From Callaeas wilsoni (lineage: Eukaryota; Chordata; Aves; Passeriformes; Callaeidae), in NCBI GenBank assembly GCA_013398955.1, contig VWPU01003057.1, positions 62,001 through 126,000 of the forward strand: a stretch of DNA of 64,000 bases, given 5' to 3'. Positions 53,612 through 64,000 of this stretch are shown in pieces. The position numbers were made by a program, and so were the translations under genes. The notes under the pieces are model-generated. The model was not told the DNA's origin, made no database searches, and saw nothing but the letters and a program-made list of their open reading frames with translations. The first letter of the stretch is position 1, and every line of letters starts with the position of its first letter.

Positions 53612-55242
53612 TTCAATTAGTATCCTCAAACACATTCAGTTTTGCCTGTAACAGTATTCAGTAAGTGACCTTTCCCAGTCCTTATCTCAACTCCTGAACC
53701 CTTTCTTATATTTTCTCATCTCTGTCCTCTTGCAGAGGAGAATGACAGAGTGGCTTTGGTGGGTGCCTGGCATCCAGCCTGGGTCAGTCCACTACAAGGT
53801 GAAATAGATTAATACTGTTCCCTTCCCTAATTACTCTCCTTTGGTGTAAGAGAAAGACTTTCAGAATTGAATCAAAGGGTACGGAGCACATCACAGCCAT
53901 TAGGGATACCTGGCCTGCCATCTAACCACTTTGATTTAGCACAATACTGTTTAAAACCACCACAGGTCCCAGAAATAACACTGCTACATTAATGACCTAG
54001 CTATTTTTTTCTAAACTCTCTGTATGCAGTGCCACTCTGATTAACCTCTGATGCTGAGATGACCTACTCTGAGCCAGCATATTAATTCATTTACAGGCAT
54101 AGACACATACACAAACATCCATATATATATGTGTATTTATACATATATGAGGCAGAGCATGAGGAACTATCAGTTAGAAGCAAAAACTTCTGAATAACAT
54201 TAAGAGAAAGGTTCATACAGCATCTGCACAACTCAGAGAATGCATGACTTCCTCCTTTCTACAGAAGTAGCAAAATAAACACACCAAAGCTAATAAACTC
54301 ATGAAGATGTAAAAACAATGCATTAAGAAAACGAGACAGCACATCTTTGGCTATTTGGTGTAAGAATAAAACAGTTTGTTGTTTCAGCATGGTACTAGCC
54401 CCTGTCATGTACAGTATGACATAGAACATGGTTATGCTTGCATATGGTCTCCTCTCAATATTCTGCTACATTATACTGTTTTAAGCATTTCTGAAGCATA
54501 AAAACAATCAGATACAAAAAATTACGTTTTTATATTGTGATCACTATGACAAAAATCCAGTATTATCCTGACAAGAAAATGAGAATGTATCAAAACACCT
54601 GCAGACTGACAAAGCAGAAAACACACAAATAGGTAAGAACAATGGGATATCAGTAGTGACAAATAGATCCTTAAAGTAGCACAGCTTTTTCTGTTGTTTG
54701 AAATTAGCGTTTGAGCACCTCTGGGCCAAAACCTCCCATTTCCTATGGTACAAGGTGCCTGGACTACTTAAGCCATTAACAGTGGCAGGAAAGCTCCACT
54801 CTGTCCTCTTGGTTTTCAGTTAATAAAATATCTTATGAAAAAATACCTACTTAGGGGATAGTCTGCAATGACTTCATTGTACCCAAGTCACTATGGACAG
54901 GGAATTTTTTGGTGGTAAGGGGTATTTCTGCCCACACTGACTAGAGAATAAACGCTCGGACATTCAGTCCAAAAAAAAAAGAATGCTATGCATACAGAAG
55001 TACGCTAATGCTAAAAGGTGCATTCATTTTTGCCACGTATAACACTGCCTGTGAACATATACGACTACAATTTCTGGAAAATAAGAGAATTTGCTAGGTC
55101 ATTCAAAAAATAAAAGGTAGTGGTGCTTAATTATTAGCTTTATCTATAATTAGGTCTTTAAGCATTTCTGTATCATATTAGTATACAGATTCCATATCAC
55201 TTCATTATATAATACATATAAAAACAAGATCAACAGCAACTA

Positions 55243-55263
55243 ACAATAATAATAATAATAATA
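55243..55263. repeat. (AAT)n trinucleotide repeat
   Basis: About seven AAT units. Confidence 0.9.
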
Positions 55264-57380
55264 CAGAATTTTTTCTTCCTTTTTCTTTCATAATTAAGTC
55301 ATACTTCTATACAGAGGCCCAAGCGACTAAAGCAGTATTTGCACATTCTGAGTAAACAGAGGGCCTCAGACTAGAGAAAGAATCTAATTTAAATTTCCAT
55401 ACATACACAGAAAACCCGAACTCTTACAATGGGAGTTATCAAAAAGGCCTAAAATAACTTTTGACATCTTCCACGTTAAAGATATGACTTTGAATGTCAA
55501 GTAACTTCAACTATATAATTTCTTTTCTAAAAGCACTTATCACACGTCAGATTTTTGTTCCTGTTTTGACATGTAAAAAGGAAAGAAGCCGCTAAATAGC
55601 CTTTAAAATAGAAAAATAAACAACTTAATTTTCTCTCACACAGAAGCTTATCAACAAGTTCTGTTCAACTTTTCAAGAACATTCAGATGAACATGTAACA
55701 GATGTAAAGGACTGAAGTCTAAAAATTAACTTTCACAAAGTCATAAGAAGCAGAGAGCAATATCCAGACATTACTACAGTTACCAATACAATTTGTTTTC
55801 CAGAGAAGCTGGGCTGCAGAACATAGCTGTAATACGACACAAAAAAAAGGCAGATATATTTACTGATAATGTATACATTTGGACTTGTTCCTAATCTGTA
55901 TCTTGTCTTAGTACAGTACCTGCCTCATCTCTGCACATTAATTCACATGGATGTATGTGAATAAACTTCATGTTCTGTAACAGAGATCATCAACCTAACA
56001 ATTCATTCACTAAAATGCTATTTGCCATTGAAACACGCTTGCTCAGCGTTATGCTCTATGATGAAAAATTATATTAATTAATGGATTGATACATACTAGA
56101 AAATGCTTAGTGACTTTTCATCCTGGTGATGAGCTTGTAAAGATACACAGTAGTGAAATTATTGTGCAAATTTGTCTGTACTGATTTAAAATAGGTCAAA
56201 ATGAGGTAATTCAGATCTATTCAGACTATTATTTCACCTGATAGACTGGGAGATGAATCTTTAATGGCAAAAGACAGACAGTAAAGGTTGTAGAAGGTTA
56301 GACAGTAATCAAAAAATGCATATTAAATCACATGAATCCACTCAAGAACCTGCCAAGAAGTACTTCTGTTTTTGTATAATGCCAATGCAAGGCAATCCTG
56401 CTATTACAATCAATTTTAGTAGCCATTAAGAGAATTAGTACAAGGTAATACGAAGTCACTAGCTCAAAGGTTACTGGAGTTTACTGTCGTTTCAAGCAAT
56501 GAGACTGTCTTCAAAACTAACAGCTACGGCTATGCAAAAAAATGAAGGTATCTGAAAACTTAAAGGTACTTAGTCCAGATACATCTTTATGATAAATATT
56601 ATTTAAATGTTACGTGGAACCAACTGTTCAATCTGTTTTCACACACAGTACATGTTATGATTTGTGTTGGCATTTGAATATACTTTACAGATTGAAAGTA
56701 AAATATTTGAAAATGCTGTATCAGCCTGAGTTCTTTTAGTGCCCTTCAACTCAAGCGAATTAATGAAGTAAAAGTGTTACTGAAAGCTGTAAAGACATGC
56801 AGAATGTATTTTAGCACTAGCATAATGGATTGAATTCCCTAACATATTTAAACCAGTCTTAGCTTCCTGACACAAGAGGAAGTAAGTTATTTTAACAGTG
56901 CTTACTTTTTATGTAAACACAGATACGTAAAAAAATATCTATAGCTCAGTAGGTATTGAATGGATGTGGACACAATGAGTTGAAATATTGTTATATCAAG
57001 GAGTAGCTTTTGGTAAGTGAAGGGTCAAAAAAGTGATTTAGAAAAAAAAAAAAAGAGAAATAAACTGCACACTATGCAGATAATCTTCCTCAGCGCACAC
57101 AGTCTCATTCAATCAGGCAGAACTATACTTGTAAATTCATGTATACGATAAAATAGTCAGGAAGTAAATATAAAGAGAATATATAGAAAACTTGAAGAAC
57201 AGGGTACACATCAAGAGCATTTTAGAGTCAACTAGTAGTTACTCCATGTGAGATGGGCAACTGATCAGTCAGTGTGTGCTAAAGCAAGAATTCTTGCTAT
57301 TCAAATTTTTCAACATACTGGAATCACTGCATATGACTTACAAAATCATTGCAATTAACCAACAATATGATATTGTTCGA

Positions 57381-57510
57381 TTCACAGAATCAAACAATAA
57401 TATGTGTTGAAAGGAAACCCCAGAAGTAGTTCAGTCTTACTCTCTGCTAAAAGCAGGTCTAATTACATCAGGTTGCTCAGAGCAGTGTCCAGTCACTCAT
57501 GTCCTGTGAC
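57381..57510 (-). mobile_element. Degenerate CR1 3' fragment
   Basis: TTCACAGAATCAAACAATAA resembles a decayed reversed CR1 tail. It is followed by GTTGAAAGGAAACCCCAGAA, then CAGGTTGCTCAGAGCAGTGT and CCAGTCACTCATGTCC, in the same order as antisense CR1 3' ends. It is much more diverged than the other copies, and the right limit is not clear. Confidence 0.6.
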
Positions 57511-60500
57511 CATCATGCAATTAATGTGAAGGTTCCTCAGTGTTTAAAAGACAACCTCTCTTTGAAAGGAACTAGTATCAACTATTTTGTAGCTCTATGC
57601 TGTTCTCCCTGAAAAGTACAAGAGTATTTCCTCATGCTGTAACTTGAGGATTGCACCCGTCTGTCCAGGATTGCTGGACACCCAGAAACCTGGTTAGAGC
57701 AGCAATTCTGAATCAACTGTGAGCAGAATTATTAGGAGCAGTTCACAGTTGATGCTTCTGTAGCCCAATGCCCTTTCAATGCATTACCTACCACTTGTAC
57801 TATCGTATGGCTGCACAGTGAATGTGGAGCATCTGTTCCAGCATGGGCATTTAAACATTCTTCTGAAAATACAGGAACCCTAAAACTGCCTTTAGAACTC
57901 AGTGCTGCCATTAAAGGCATTATCTACGATGGTATGCTGGAACATTATAGCACGTGTACCTACTCAGTGTCAATACTCTGCAAGACTGCCATTCTGCACA
58001 GGTTTATTAATTTAGCCCTGAGGAACTGATTACTTGGACTGAATATTCCTGGCTCCAGAATAAGAGCTAATACCCATGTGGCTAACTCTAAATGTCTAAG
58101 AATTGTATGCAAGTGACTTACAATTCCTGCAATATAGAGCAGCACTTCTAGCTCTCCATCATCTGTCACAAACGGGAAGAGTAACATATGGCAAAAAAGA
58201 AATGTGCTAGCAAAACTCAATAAATTTGGCAGAAGGACAAAAATCCCTCCAAATCTGTAACTAAAGGATGGGACAGTCATTCCAGTCATCTTTTTACAGT
58301 TCTGGATGTACAGTTAGAACTGGTTTGGGTTTTTTAAAAAAGGCTGTGAACTGAAAAAATTCATGCATATATTTCTATATGCTGATGTTTATCAGCCATT
58401 TGTTACCTCTAAGGCCAGTGATTTTAGGAAGATAATACCTTGAAATTAACAAATAAAAGCATTTTGATTTCCTTACTACTTAACTAAACATAATGAATTT
58501 TCTACTTTGGTTAGTCTATGTTATGAGATAATTAATACAAATGCTGCAGATACCATATCAGGGAACTGCAGCTGCTTATTCTTACTGCCCCAAATTAATG
58601 TTCCATACAGACATTCTGCACATGATTAATGCTTCATAAAATGCAAAATGATTTCAATTAAATTATATTTTCATAAAATAAATCTGATCTTTTTGTGTCC
58701 TCACAGTTTTTAAAGACTTCACATTTAAATATAATAATAATTTCTGAGTGCAGGAAAAATAGTAGTAACCACAACATACAAAATTTATGTGCCAAGTTAC
58801 TGTCTTCAACTTAAAATATGTGGACTTACAAAAACATCACCATTAAATAAGAAAATATTGATTCCTTAATCTCTCAGATGTGTCACAGACCTATTGTGGA
58901 ATTTACTAATTTATTTTCTGGAGGATATTCAACGTATATGGCTTCCTTTGCTAACTGCTGCTAGCCTTTAGTGTTGGCCATCATTTCTTATGGTGCTCTG
59001 TTATTCTGAACTATTAATTTCTGAGAATGAAAATGATGTTATTAATCTGTAAATTGCATAGTTATGAACAGAGACAGCAAAAGAAGACAGCAAAGAGATG
59101 TTCCACTGTAATATGCTATATTCCAAGATAATTTTCAAGTATTTCTGTATATTCAGTTGAATCCAGTATTTCACATAATAAAAGATATGGGAAGTATCAA
59201 ATAGGGACAGACCAAAAATTGTGTTAGTGGTGAAAGCTTTTAAGGAAACCATAACCCAAAGGCGTGGTAGTTTTCCAAATTCAGTTTTAAGGATTCCTGA
59301 AAGCACTACACAACTCTGGGACAAAGTCTGGATGTTTTCTTCCTTCAAGATCATGAGTGACAGAGACCTGCAAAGACTTCTTGCATTTGACATACAACCC
59401 CTTGAAAAATAGTAGACAAAGGTAAAATGATCACTGAACAATGCTCTTCATAAAGAAAACTTAAAAATCTGTATATATTATTTCACCATTTCAAATTAGG
59501 TATTTTCTGAAATCAGAAATGTTCTGTGCTGATAAGAGACTTTAAAAGTGTATCACATCAGGTAACCATGCACAGAACCTAGAAGGGACTGATGGACCTT
59601 TCTTTCTGTTGTGAGAGAAAATTATCATTGTTCCTCATTATGACTACCTACTGGTTTGCACCTTTTCTCTGGCACAGAAGGGCAGCAGAACTGAACAGTG
59701 GCTGAACAATCATCCTTTAACAGAAATTAACTATAATCTGCTCCGCAAGTATCTGGCATAAAGGAATCTTACATCATAGTGGATCCCACTGAAGTCTAAC
59801 AGATCCGAGGCTGCATTGCAGCAATTTACTTTTTTCACATTTAGATTGTGATCTGATGCTTTAAACCACGTTGTATTTAACCATTTGCTTGTGTGTTTTT
59901 TCTTGAATGTTTAATCACTAACATTGCTGTAAATCATGTACAATTGTTCATTAAAGAGCACAGTTGCCTATAGACCTTTCAGAGAGGACCGAGAGGGTAG
60001 AATTACTCCAATTTAGCAAATTACTTGTATCTTTCCTAAGGTAAGGCCAACAGAGGTAGACAAGCTCTTTCTCTACTACTGAAGAAACCATGACAGTTAA
60101 TACATTATACAGTAATGCAAAAGCAGACCAAATTCCCCCAGCACGGAAATAACAGGCAGTGAGATGCAAACTCTACTACACTACCACCACCTCAGTGAAA
60201 TCAGAATGCTGGTTTAAGTCAATGTAATCTGCAGCTGTGTCTCCACACAAATTCACTAATCAAAAGTGTAAGGAGAAATGCAGAAACTAATGAGTTTAAA
60301 AAAATATGATTAGGGCACAAATACCCAAAATGTTTACAAATGCATACATGAAATATGTTAGCAAAGTGCAATTATATTTTGCTAGTCTATGCATTCAGCA
60401 CTAAATGGATTGTTCATGAATGTCTAATGTAGATCAGGGATTTTTATGAGATGTATATGAATATTCACAGAGATAGGAATTTATTTAGCCTTGGTAATTT

Positions 60501-62490
60501 CTAATGTGGTTATTCCTATACATCTTTTAATCCAAAAATCTTGCATTACCAACAGTGATCCTCATATGTGTTACAGAGAACCTTTAACACACGGAGTAAA
60601 CCGCGTGTGACGTAAATGAACATCAGATCCGAACCAGACACCATGAGGGATCAGTCTTGGTATCATGACAGGTTCCAGAAAATGCTGGTTTCCCAGGCGT
60701 AGTCCTTCTGCTGGCTCACTGCATGCGGTGTGTCTGCGTGTCGGCTTTGCAAGTACAGAAGTTTTCGAAAGGAGCTACTTAGAGAAGGCACAAATCAGCC
60801 CCATGTGCATGCAGAACAGAACAAAGCTCTCTTAAAATCTGAACTCTATTGAAAACAGTAGTAAAATTCTTGCTGACTTCAGTACAGCCAGAATTTCACC
60901 CTCACTTTGCTGCTGTCAGGACCAACTACTCGGTTTTTTGAAGAGGAGAGCAATGATAACACTGATCAACACAGTGATGATTGTTTAAACAATTCTGTTG
61001 ACATTTTTCACAATGAAAAATTACATTTAATAAATGTTGCGATCTATTAAAAAAAAGAAAAATATAACCTTTTGGTTTAAAGAAATATGACATCATTTTT
61101 TGAAAAAAATCTATACAAGAAAATGTGTTGCATTTTAGACAAAATCTATATAATTAGAATGTACATTGTTTTTCCACATGGTGACTAAGAATCTTTCAAG
61201 ACAAAAAGAGTATGGGCAATTAGAGATGTCGGGTAGTAATCTATTCAGTTATAATTTTACTTATTAATCATAAGCCATGAAAGGCATTTGTACTAACTGG
61301 TTGTGCTGATTATCAGCACCATTGCCTACAGCTGAAAAGAACTGCCAAGTATCATCAACTGTGACCTTCTTCACCACTGCATCTGAGACTTCCAAACTAC
61401 TGTCCCTAATAATGGTATCACTGTTTTGCACTGTTTACAAAATCTGTAGAAGTGTTTAAACTGTCAGTGACATCAGCAAGAGTCTGAAAACAATGCGTCA
61501 GTAGCTGAGACTTAAAAAGTGAAAAACAAAATCAGTACTTTAAGAAATAAATACATACCTACTGACAATGGTTTTGAAGACATCCTAGTAAGAACAGTAA
61601 GAAATATTTATATTGTCAAATTATGTCTATTTCTCACATAGATTCTTCTGTTCTCTGTCAAAAGACTTTTAACATCATTTTCTAGCTATTATTCCTTTTG
61701 TTACTGAAATTCAATTTCAGGCATGTTTCTCCTTTGCCCTTTTTGGGCTGTGCTCTTAGAAGTATTTTCTATATCTGAAAACACATCAATAACTACAGAG
61801 AAACATGCAGAAATATATCACAGTGATACCTGAATTTCAGTGGTCACACAAAAGTAGGCAAGTTCCTCATTTCTTCAACAACAATCACCATTAAATCAAC
61901 ACAGCATTACAGGGTCCTGCCAGACTGCTCTATTCTATAGGGCCAGCTGCATCACTAAGGCTATACAGGTAGTTTAAAAGATACAGGCCCTGACAGCCAC
62001 ATGTGAATTCACTGTGGTCAAACCTCATGATTTGTTACCACTGCACTGAGCTCAGAAAGTTGCTCTTTCCCGTCTGCATAGCTCACTGCCTCACTTTCAA
62101 GATGGTGACATTGCTCCTCAACGACTTGCAGACAACAGCAAATTCACATTGAGCAAGATGAAGCTGAGGCACAGCCAATGTGTACAGAGATTACTGGATT
62201 CAACAGCAGGTACCAGCACCAAAAAAATTAACTTGCAGTGTAACGGGTCCAAGTTTAAGAGCTTCTCCATGGCTCTTATTTCATTAATCAAACAGAAACC
62301 CTGGTTCCATTTAGTGGGAGTTTTGTCACTGATTTCAGTACCAGTTTTGCATTCAATGAATATGAAAAACCCTTATTGCTACTGCATAAAATCTCAAAAC
62401 TTTCTCCTGGTTTCGCAGTTGTAATTTGAAGGCTATTGCTTGAATTCCTGAACAGATCTGGCATTTTATTTACTTGCTGCTGTCTGCATA

Positions 62491-62508
62491 TATTAATTAA
62501 TTAATTAA
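62491..62508. repeat. (TTAA)n tetranucleotide repeat
   Basis: About four and a half TTAA units. Confidence 0.88.
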
Positions 62509-62835
62509 AAGGACATCATCAACACATTTCTACTTTAAGAATTAACACTGCTATTATTTCTTAATATGCAATCAACTTAGAGAGAAAAAACACTGGTTTA
62601 GTCTCATTTTATACTCAATTCCTGTTTTAGAAACAAAAGTTTCTAAGTTTCTAGGGCTGCTCATGGATTACATGGAGTTTGTAACTATGACGAAAAATAA
62701 ATATAACATAATCCTACAACATACTGTACATGGTGGAGAGTATCTTTTTTATAACTTCTAGCCACACCTGGAAGTCTAACAGGACTGGATGCACTATGTA
62801 ATTTTAAAAAGTCATTAAATGTAGAGAATAACTAT

Positions 62836-63669
62836 ATCGTGGGGCTGATACTGCTCAACATCTTTGTTGGTGACATGAACAGTGGAATCAAGTGCACCTT
62901 CAGCACATTTGCTGACAACATCAGGCTGTGTGCTGCAGTCAACACGCTGGAGGGAAGGGATGGCATCCAGAGGGACTTTGACACACCTGAAAGGTGCGTC
63001 CATGCAAACCTCATGAAGTTCAACAAGGCCAAGTGCACAGCAGTCCCAGGCACACCAGTGTGCTGGGTGGAGAAGCGACTGAGAGGAGGGCTGCGGAGAA
63101 GGAATTCAGAGTGGTGGTTGTTGAAAAACTCAACATGAGCCATCAGTGTGCAGTCACAGCCCAGAAAGCCAAGGGAATCTTGGGCTGCATTAAAAGAAGC
63201 ATAGTGAGCAAATTGAAGATTGTTCTCCCCCTCTACTCTGCTCTTGTGAGATCCCACCTGAGTGCTGCATCCAGCTCTGGTGCCCTCAACATGAGAAGGA
63301 CATGGAGCTGTTGGAGCATGTCTAGAGGAGGGCCACGAGGTTGAAAAGAGGACTGGAGCACCTCTCCTTTGAAGACAGCTGAGAGAGTTGTGGCTGTTCA
63401 GCCCCTGAAGAAGGTTGTGTGGAGACCTCATAGTAACCTTCCAGTATCTCGAGAGAGGCTACAGGGAAGCTGGAGAGGGACTTTTCATCAGGAACTGTAG
63501 TGATTGGAGAAGGAGTAATGGCCACAAACTGAAAGAGGGGAAATTTAGGTCAGATATTAGGAAGAAATTATCTTCCGTGAGGGTGATGAGATACTGGAAC
63601 CAGTTGCCCAGGGAGGTTGCGGATGCTCCAAGGGCTAAAGGCCAGGTTGGATAAGGTCTTGAGCAACCT
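62836..63669 (+). mobile_element. CR1 LINE ORF2 fragment, dead reverse transcriptase
   Basis: Sense-strand CR1 from the reverse-transcriptase palm to near the end of ORF2. The first frame reads LLNIFVGDMNSGIKCTFSTF and then ADNIRLC, where active CR1 copies have FADD. The second catalytic Asp has become Asn, so the enzyme would be inactive. Homology moves to another frame near 63094 (AAEKEFRVVVVEKLNMS, ILGCIKRSIVSKLKIVLPL) and then to a third by about 63415 (GDLIVTFQYLERGYREAGEG, SNGHKLKEGKFRSDIRKKL). At least two frameshifts are therefore present. It stops at GAGCAACCTG, without the CR1 3' untranslated end or tail, where it abuts the inverted fragment that follows. Truncated at both ends. Confidence 0.92.
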
Positions 63670-63853
63670 GCTCTCTTGTAGATTCCTTTAGATACTGGAA
63701 GGCTGCTATAAGCTCTCTGCAGACCCTTCTCTTCTCCAGGCTGAACAACCATAGGTCTCTCAGCCCTTCTGAGCATCTTTGTGGCCCTCCTCTGGACTCA
63801 CTCCAGCAGGTCCATGTCCTCCTTATGCTGGGGGTCCCAGAGCTGACAACCAT
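63670..63853 (-). mobile_element. Inverted CR1 LINE ORF2 fragment
   Basis: CTGCTATAAGCTCTCTGCAG, CCTTCTCTTCTCCAGGCTGA, GTGGCCCTCCTCTGGACTCA and AGCAGGTCCATGTCCTCCTT are the antisense of the CR1 ORF2 C-terminal region. On the minus strand this gives peptide matches such as LFSLEKRRV and AAFQYLKES. It covers the same part of the element as about 63240-63470 of the plus-strand copy, so the two form an imperfect inverted repeat. The CR1 3' end is missing. Confidence 0.88.
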
Positions 63854-64000
63854 GACTAAATAAGTTTTGCAGGACATGACGCAGTATGGTCAGCAGTTGC
63901 CACTATGGTAATGTAGTTTAACTTTCTGTATAAAAAACTTCAATATGACTCCATCTAGTATTTTGAAATCAGCCAGTAACTTGAGCTGTGAAAAAATTCC

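Larger units (their letters stand above)
52701..53796 (+). mobile_element. Solo LTR of an avian endogenous retrovirus, about 1.1 kb
   Basis: It starts TGTATATTGGGTTTGTATGG, continues CCAGGTTTTGGTAGCAGGAG, and ends GGGTCAGTCCACTACA, so it has the usual TG...CA ends. The order of segments matches an abundant LTR family that I know from songbird genomes: CTACAGGGGTGGCTTCTGTG, then GGCCAAGGCCGAGCCAATCA, then repeated GGAGCAGG modules, then AATAAA at 53606-53611. It is far GC-richer than its surroundings. No gag, pol or env lies on either side, so it is a solo LTR left by recombination. It sits antisense to SPOCK3 inside a large intron. I could not see a clean target-site duplication. Long minus-strand frames across it (up to 220 codons) are artefacts of its composition. 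Confidence 0.85.
50978..64000 (-). other. Partial large SPOCK3 intron, running off the right edge
   Basis: More than 13 kb upstream of the first visible SPOCK3 exon with no further SPOCK3 exon recognised. I looked for a Kazal-domain exon (a CxxCP...VCGSDGHTY-like sequence on the minus strand) and did not find one. The stretch holds the solo LTR at 52701-53796, a degenerate CR1 near 57381, an AAT repeat near 55243, a TTAA repeat near 62491 and the CR1 pair at 62836-63853. Confidence 0.75.

Noticed and set aside
59001..59441. 146-codon minus-strand frame
   Set aside because: No recognised family. The terminal parts are low-complexity Ser/Phe/Ile sequence as expected by chance, and a shorter plus-strand frame overlaps it equally well.
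62832..63431. 199-codon minus-strand frame
   Set aside because: It is antisense to the CR1 ORF2 fragment, whose sense strand gives the recognisable reverse-transcriptase peptides.
1..64000. CRISPR arrays, operons, prophage or bacterial mobile elements
   Set aside because: No regularly spaced repeats, dense coding or bacterial signals are present. Gene structure, introns and repeats are those of a bird.

Overview
The window is AT-rich vertebrate DNA, almost certainly from a bird. The evidence is a set of CR1 LINE fragments, several with the typical octamer-type tail, and two avian endogenous-retrovirus LTR relics that I recognise from songbird genomes. A passerine is the best guess, but that rests on my memory of the LTR families. 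Nothing bacterial is present: no operons, ribosome binding sites, CRISPR arrays or insertion sequences.

The one gene I can support is SPOCK3 (testican-3), on the minus strand. Its last five coding exons lie, in transcription order, at 50977-50858, 40575-40354, 33753-33691, 32554-32417 and 31377-31208. Together they encode about 236 residues: the end of the linker after the Kazal domain, the SPARC-type extracellular calcium-binding domain with two EF-hand-like loops, a complete thyroglobulin type-1 domain with six cysteines, and the acidic C-terminal tail with two Ser-Gly dipeptides that fit glycosaminoglycan attachment. All four introns are phase 1 with GT-AG boundaries and the reading frame is intact, so this looks like a functional gene. 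The 5' exons (signal peptide, Kazal domain) lie beyond the right edge.

Positions 1 to about 30,300 are gene-free sequence downstream of SPOCK3. They hold CR1 fragments (7282-7535, 19450-19602, 21750-22003), one degraded LTR (15857-16240) and microsatellites. Positions 31,378-50,857 are SPOCK3 introns with short CR1 pieces and simple repeats. Positions 50,978-64,000 are part of a large intron containing a roughly 1.1 kb solo LTR antisense to the gene (52701-53796), a degenerate CR1, and at the right end a dead CR1 reverse-transcriptase fragment beside an inverted CR1 fragment.

The least explained item is a 166-codon open stretch on the minus strand at 47517-48017. It predicts a multi-span membrane protein fragment and has two in-frame stops upstream. 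I could not assign it to a family. I saw no convincing evidence of a new biological system.
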